This document shows, in pieces, positions 60,308-64,000 of a DNA stretch of 64,000 bases. Position 1 is the first letter of the stretch, and the number at the start of each line of letters is the position of its first letter. The notes under the pieces are model-generated. The model ran no database searches. It was not told where the DNA came from and saw only the letters and a program-made list of their open reading frames with translations. The position numbers and the translations under genes are program-made. The DNA comes from UBA5859 sp041940025 (lineage in GTDB: Bacteria > Pseudomonadota > Gammaproteobacteria > UBA5859): NCBI GenBank assembly GCA_041940025.1, contig JBGTSY010000003.1:124001-188000 (forward strand). The letters are read 5' to 3'.

Positions 60308-61777
60308 TTAGGTTAGAATGACATCGTATTGTTCTTGAGTAAAACTGGGTTCCACCTGAAGTCGGATGGGCTTGCCGATAAACTCCTCCAATTCCAGCAC
60401 GCCTTCGGACTCCTCATCGTTTAGACGATCAATGACAGATTGGGAAGCCAACACAGTGTACTGTTTTGCATTAAAGGCTCGCGCTTCCCGTAAGATCTCA
60501 CGAAAAATTTCATAACATAGGGTTTCCGCAGATTTCACTCGACCACGATGATTACAGGTCGGGCAAGGTTCACACAATACATCCTGCAAACATTCGGTAG
60601 TTCGTTTGCGCGTGATCTGTACCAACCCTAGCGAGGAAACATCACTGATGGAGGTTTTGGAGTGGTCTCGTGCTAAAGACTTTTCCAATGCTTCTATGAC
60701 CTGATCCCTGTGATCAACACTCTTCATATCAATAAAGTCTATGATGATAATACCACCTAGATTTCGACGTCTTAACTCCCTGCCTATCACTTGTGTTGCT
60801 TCTAAATTGGTTGTAAATACCGTCTGCTCTAAATTCCGACTGCCGACAAATCCACCTGTATTCACATCAATGGCCGTCAGGGCTTCTGTGGCATCAATGA
60901 CCAAGTATCCACCCGATTTAAGCATCACTTTCCGTTCTAACGCACCTCGTAATTCATTTTCCACTTCGAACAATTCAAACAGGGGCCTCTCACCAGGGTA
61001 TAGCTCTATTCGAGCGGCCACGTTAGGAATAAATCGTTTGGCGAAAGCATGTACCTTTTCATAGGTTTCACGAGAATCGATGCGGATGCGTTCCACATCA
61101 TCATTCACCAAGTCACGCATACAACGCATTGCCAAAGGGAGTTCTTCATGAATTAGTCCCACACCTGTCACCTTGTCGGTACTTTCGAGGATCCAGTTCC
61201 ACAATCGATTGAGATAAGATACCTCTTCGTGTACTTCTTCTTTGGTCATGCTGCCCGCAGCGGTACGTGCGATGTACCCACCGGCAGGTTCAGGCCCAAT
61301 TTCATCCTCGATCAAGGACTTGAGTCGTTGACGTTCAGTTTCATCGCCAATGCGTAAGGACACGCCCACATGCTGCACATTCGGCATGTAAACCAGATAA
61401 CGGGATGGCAAGGTGATCTGAGTGGTTAAACGTGCACCTTTTGTACGCACGGGATCTTTCACCACTTGCACCACAATTTCCTGGCCATCATGTAACCAAT
61501 CAGTAATGTCTAACTCTTTTTCATCTATATTGTCATCGGGTAATTGATACTGACTCACAACACCGGAAACATGTAAAAAAGCCGCACGCTCCAAACCGAT
61601 ATCTACAAATGCCGCCTGCATACCGGGTAACACACGACGTACCTTACCTTTATAGATGTTACCCACAATCCCACGACGATTGCTTCGCTCAATACTGATC
61701 TCCTGCAACTCGCCATTCTCGACTAATGCCACTCGAGTTTCTCGCGGGGTAACATTGATTAAAATTTCAGAACGCAT
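60308..61777 (-). CDS. rng: ribonuclease G
   Basis: RNase G trims the 5' end of 16S rRNA and cuts some mRNAs. The 489-residue protein has an N-terminal S1-like domain (about 35-130, GNIYKGKVRRVLPGMQAAFVDIG), the RNase H-like and DNase I-like core, the catalytic metal site with Asp in DVNTGGFVG and IIIDFIDMK, and the zinc-link CPTC. It lacks the C-terminal scaffold of RNase E, so it is RNase G. It lies between maf and yhdP. Confidence 0.95.
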   Translation of the reverse strand: MRSEILINVTPRETRVALVENGELQEISIERSNRRGIVGNIYKGKVRRVLPGMQAAFVDIGLERAAFLHVSGVVSQYQLPDDNIDEKELDITDWLHDGQEIVVQVVKDPVRTKGARLTTQITLPSRYLVYMPNVQHVGVSLRIGDETERQRLKSLIEDEIGPEPAGGYIARTAAGSMTKEEVHEEVSYLNRLWNWILESTDKVTGVGLIHEELPLAMRCMRDLVNDDVERIRIDSRETYEKVHAFAKRFIPNVAARIELYPGERPLFELFEVENELRGALERKVMLKSGGYLVIDATEALTAIDVNTGGFVGSRNLEQTVFTTNLEATQVIGRELRRRNLGGIIIIDFIDMKSVDHRDQVIEALEKSLARDHSKTSISDVSSLGLVQITRKRTTECLQDVLCEPCPTCNHRGRVKSAETLCYEIFREILREARAFNAKQYTVLASQSVIDRLNDEESEGVLELEEFIGKPIRLQVEPSFTQEQYDVILT

Positions 61778-61813
61778 TCATTCCATCCATAGAATTCTAC
61801 AACTCTCATTATT

Positions 61814-62401
61814 CTAGTCACGAAACAGACAATGTATTCGCTCCTTAGCGAGCAACTGTGCGGTCTCATACAGGGGTAGACCCATCACCGCTGAATAACT
61901 GCCTACAATTTTACTCACAAAGAGCGCACCGAGTCCCTGGATCCCATAGGCGCCTGCCTTTCCCCTTGGCTCGCCCGTTTGCCAATAAGCATCCATTTCC
62001 GCCGATCTGATGGCTCGCATTGTCACCCAGGTTTCAGATAAAACGGTCTGTCGACAGTCACCGATTAAGGTAACCGCTGTCAACACCCTGTGAGTTTGGC
62101 CCGAGAGTTGCCCTAAGGTTTCCCGAGTTTGCTCTAACGATTCGGGTTTTCCAAAAATGCGTCCATGTAGTTCTACTATGGTATCGGCCGCGAGCACTGG
62201 AATGTGTTCCGCTTGGCATACTTGCTTCACTTTGTTCGCCTTTTCAGTGGCTAAGCGTGTCACATAGTCTTCGGGCTGCTCCCCGATGAATAAGGACTCA
62301 TCTATTTCTGCTGGCCTAACCAAGGCTTCGAGTCCAATTTGTTGCAATAGATGCAACCTTCTCGGTGAGGCGGACGCAAGAATCACATCAACATGACCCA
62401 T
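61814..62401 (-). CDS. maf: Maf family nucleotide pyrophosphatase
   Basis: A 195-residue Maf protein that hydrolyses non-canonical or excess nucleoside triphosphates (dTTP/UTP in YhdE-type members). SASPRR at 10-15 and the catalytic Asp73 in AADTIVELHG are present, and a KAGAYGIQGLGALFV stretch follows. ATG 62401 overlaps the rlmH stop (TAATG), so it is translated right after rlmH; a longer frame starting at 62443 would lie inside rlmH. Its R...K...Q set looks like the dTTP/UTP type, but I would not be strict about this. Confidence 0.93.
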   Translation of the reverse strand: MGHVDVILASASPRRLHLLQQIGLEALVRPAEIDESLFIGEQPEDYVTRLATEKANKVKQVCQAEHIPVLAADTIVELHGRIFGKPESLEQTRETLGQLSGQTHRVLTAVTLIGDCRQTVLSETWVTMRAIRSAEMDAYWQTGEPRGKAGAYGIQGLGALFVSKIVGSYSAVMGLPLYETAQLLAKERIHCLFRD

Positions 62402-62874
62402 TAGGAACCTCGATGATAGGGCAACCCATTTAGAATCGACCAAGCCCGATAGAGTTGTTCGGCGACCACCACACGTACAAGAGGATGAGGCAAGGTAAGC
62501 GGGGATAAAGACCAGACCTCATCGGCCGCTGCCTGCACCTGTCCAGGCAATCCATCGGGTCCGCCTACTAAAAAGACAAGCTGTTGGTGATCACTTCTCC
62601 ATTGGTCCAACTTGTCCGCCAATTGCTCCGTAGACCAGTGCTTCCCCTCCACCGCCAGCGCAATGGTTCGGGCACCAGAGCGAATGGCATGGCGCATTCT
62701 CTGCGCCTCGCGACGATCAATTCTCTTCTGATCTGAGTTTTTACCACGACGCTCTAGTGGGAGTTCAGTCAGCGTCAACTTCCACTCTTTTGGCAGACGG
62801 GACGCATAGTCTTTGAATCCCTCGTCAACCCATGCAGGCATGCTTTTACCAAAAGCGACTAATTCAAGCCGCAT
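62401..62874 (-). CDS. rlmH: 23S rRNA pseudouridine-1915 N3-methyltransferase RlmH
   Basis: A SPOUT methyltransferase of 157 residues, same as E. coli. The trefoil-knot SAM site is seen in LVFLVGGPDGLPG and LSPLTLPHPLVRVVVAEQLYRAW. It modifies Psi1915 in helix 69 of 23S rRNA. The gene order rsfS-rlmH is universal in gammaproteobacteria, and maf overlaps its stop here. Confidence 0.96.
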   Translation of the reverse strand: MRLELVAFGKSMPAWVDEGFKDYASRLPKEWKLTLTELPLERRGKNSDQKRIDRREAQRMRHAIRSGARTIALAVEGKHWSTEQLADKLDQWRSDHQQLVFLVGGPDGLPGQVQAAADEVWSLSPLTLPHPLVRVVVAEQLYRAWSILNGLPYHRGS

Positions 62875-62912
62875 AGAGGCAGATCAGGAAGAGCAATCGG
62901 ATGATGCTAAAA

Positions 62913-63281
62913 TCAATCAACTTGTTCATCAATCTCATCGGTGTTAAGCAAAGCCGTGGCATTTGGATCCCACAATTTTTCCAGCGCATAAAAATCCCGG
63001 ACCTCTTGCAACATCACATGCACTACCACATCTCCTAGATCCACCAATCCCCATTCACCGCCTTGATATCCCTCGACCCCAAGAGGAAGCACACCACTCT
63101 TTTTTGATTTTTCGACTACATTATCAACTAAAGCACGTACGTGACGATTTGAACGGCCAGTACAAACAAGAATGTAGTCCGTCACACTAGTAAAATCGGA
63201 CACCGCCAACCGCACTAAATCGATAGCTTTCACATCTTCTAATGCGTCTGCAACTAAATCTTCTAACTCTTCTGTATTCAT
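62913..63281 (-). CDS. rsfS: ribosomal silencing factor RsfS
   Basis: A 122-residue RsfS (DUF143). It binds L14 and keeps 50S and 30S apart in starvation. Visible are DLVADALEDVKAIDLVRLAV, SDFTSVTDYILVCTGRSNRH and EGYQGGEWGLVDLGDVVVHVM, the conserved body. It starts one base after the nadD stop. With hpf it gives this window two ribosome-silencing genes. Confidence 0.96.
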   Translation of the reverse strand: MNTEELEDLVADALEDVKAIDLVRLAVSDFTSVTDYILVCTGRSNRHVRALVDNVVEKSKKSGVLPLGVEGYQGGEWGLVDLGDVVVHVMLQEVRDFYALEKLWDPNATALLNTDEIDEQVD

Positions 63282-63282
63282 A

Positions 63283-63930
63283 TCAACCGGACTTCACATC
63301 ATAATTTGAATATAAACCCCAGCTTTCAATGAGTTCACATACACTATCCGGCACCAAATAACGGATGCGACGCTTCTGACGCAAACACTCTCTTATCTGT
63401 GTGGATGAAATATCTAATAGTGTCATCGAATAAAATAAAATCTCACCAGCGGGTTTTTGCAGTAAATCTGTGGGCTCTTCAGTCACATGTTCTCCCCAAA
63501 CCGACAGACTCTCCTCAGAAACAGTCTCGCCTGGACGGTGCACAACGACTAGATGAGCCAATTCTAGTAGTTCAGCGCTTCGATACCATGCGTCCAAATT
63601 CGCGAAAGCGTCACTGCCCATCAGCCAAACGATAGAGGTCTCTGGATGTTGCGCTCTAAATTGACACAATGTATCAAATGTGTAAGAGGGGCCATCACGC
63701 AGGATCTCGCAGTCGTCGACTTGGATGCATGGCTCACCTTTAACGGCAGCTCTGCACAATAACAAGCGCTGTTCAGCGGAAGCCACGGCTGGCTCTCGGT
63801 GAGCGGCTTGAGCGGTCGGCACCAATCTCACTTCATCCAATTCGAGCGCTTCTTGAAGCTCCACGGCCATTCGCAAATGTCCATGGTGCACTGGATCGAA
63901 TGCGCCGCCCAAAATGCCTAAGGCTGCCAT
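63283..63930 (-). CDS. nadD: nicotinate-nucleotide adenylyltransferase
   Basis: NadD adenylates nicotinate mononucleotide in NAD synthesis. The 215-residue protein has the nucleotidyltransferase motif GGAFDPVHHGHLR (HxGH at His15-His18) and the ISSTQIRE motif near the C-terminus. ATG 63930 is used; a TTG at 63957 would add nine unlikely residues. It heads a minus-strand run nadD-rsfS-rlmH-maf-rng-yhdP-nitrilase. The last 70 bases of the window, upstream of it, hold no gene. Confidence 0.95.
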   Translation of the reverse strand: MAALGILGGAFDPVHHGHLRMAVELQEALELDEVRLVPTAQAAHREPAVASAEQRLLLCRAAVKGEPCIQVDDCEILRDGPSYTFDTLCQFRAQHPETSIVWLMGSDAFANLDAWYRSAELLELAHLVVVHRPGETVSEESLSVWGEHVTEEPTDLLQKPAGEILFYSMTLLDISSTQIRECLRQKRRIRYLVPDSVCELIESWGLYSNYDVKSG

Positions 63931-64000
63931 ACTACTCACGAATATGACCTTGGCCAATGACTATAAATTTTTGTGATGTTAACCCTTCTAATCCTACTGG

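Overview
The window reads as a contiguous piece of a gammaproteobacterial chromosome of moderate GC. Support comes from gene content and order: lpoA-yraN-dolP, sspB/sspA next to petABC, rppH-ptsP, ibaG-murA-hisGDC-degS, yrbG-kdsD-kdsC-lptCAB-rpoN-hpf-ptsN-rapZ-ptsH, nadD-rsfS-rlmH-maf-rng-yhdP, and a MSHA type IV pilus locus. Many short blocks match the order known from Pseudomonas-like gammaproteobacteria, but they are rearranged and several usual members are missing. I cannot place it to genus. No tRNA, rRNA, CRISPR array, prophage or intact insertion sequence was seen.

Layout: 1-476 is the 3' end of cydB. 477-874 is a scar: a decayed IS91-type transposase tail joined to the first 39 codons of rsmI. 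914-5252 carries lpoA, yraN, dolP and a GlcD-type oxidase. 5305-9729 (minus strand) has a macro-domain hydrolase, sspB, sspA and the cytochrome bc1 operon petABC, whose leader holds a long inverted repeat. 10117-16570 has a BarA-like hybrid kinase, rppH-ptsP, an orphan mlaC and ibaG. 16584-22881 has murA, hisG (short form), hisD, hisC, a DegS/AlgW protease and a Nif3-like protein. 22913-26709 has the YbbA/YbbP ABC system and a half-length MazG.

26887-40139 is a complete-looking MSHA pilus cluster. It encodes a PilN-like protein, MshJ, K, L, M, N, E and G, the major pilin MshA with its own strong terminator, minor pilins MshC, D and O, a PilX-like protein with an unusual C-terminal domain, and mshI turned round at the far end. 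MshE keeps an N-terminal domain of the kind that binds c-di-GMP. 40184-43731 has a VOC protein, hemH, a DUF1820 protein and an AbgT transporter.

43871-54263 is an envelope and regulation block: calcium/sodium exchanger, Kdo synthesis, LPS transport, sigma-54, hibernation factor, then a PTS set (PtsN, short HprK, RapZ, mannose-type EIIA, HPr) and MgtE. No enzyme I gene lies in this set; the only EI-type protein here is PtsP, 37 kb away, so the set is probably regulatory. 54340-55691 has a gamma carbonic anhydrase-like protein and an enoyl-CoA hydratase. 55709-63930 (minus strand) is nadD-rsfS-rlmH-maf-rng-yhdP-nitrilase.

The points most worth a second look are the rsmI/IS91 scar, the split mla locus, the PTS set without EI but with a short HprK, the MSHA cluster's fused last pilin-like gene, and the inverted repeat in the petABC leader. 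I did not find a clearly new defence or mobile system.
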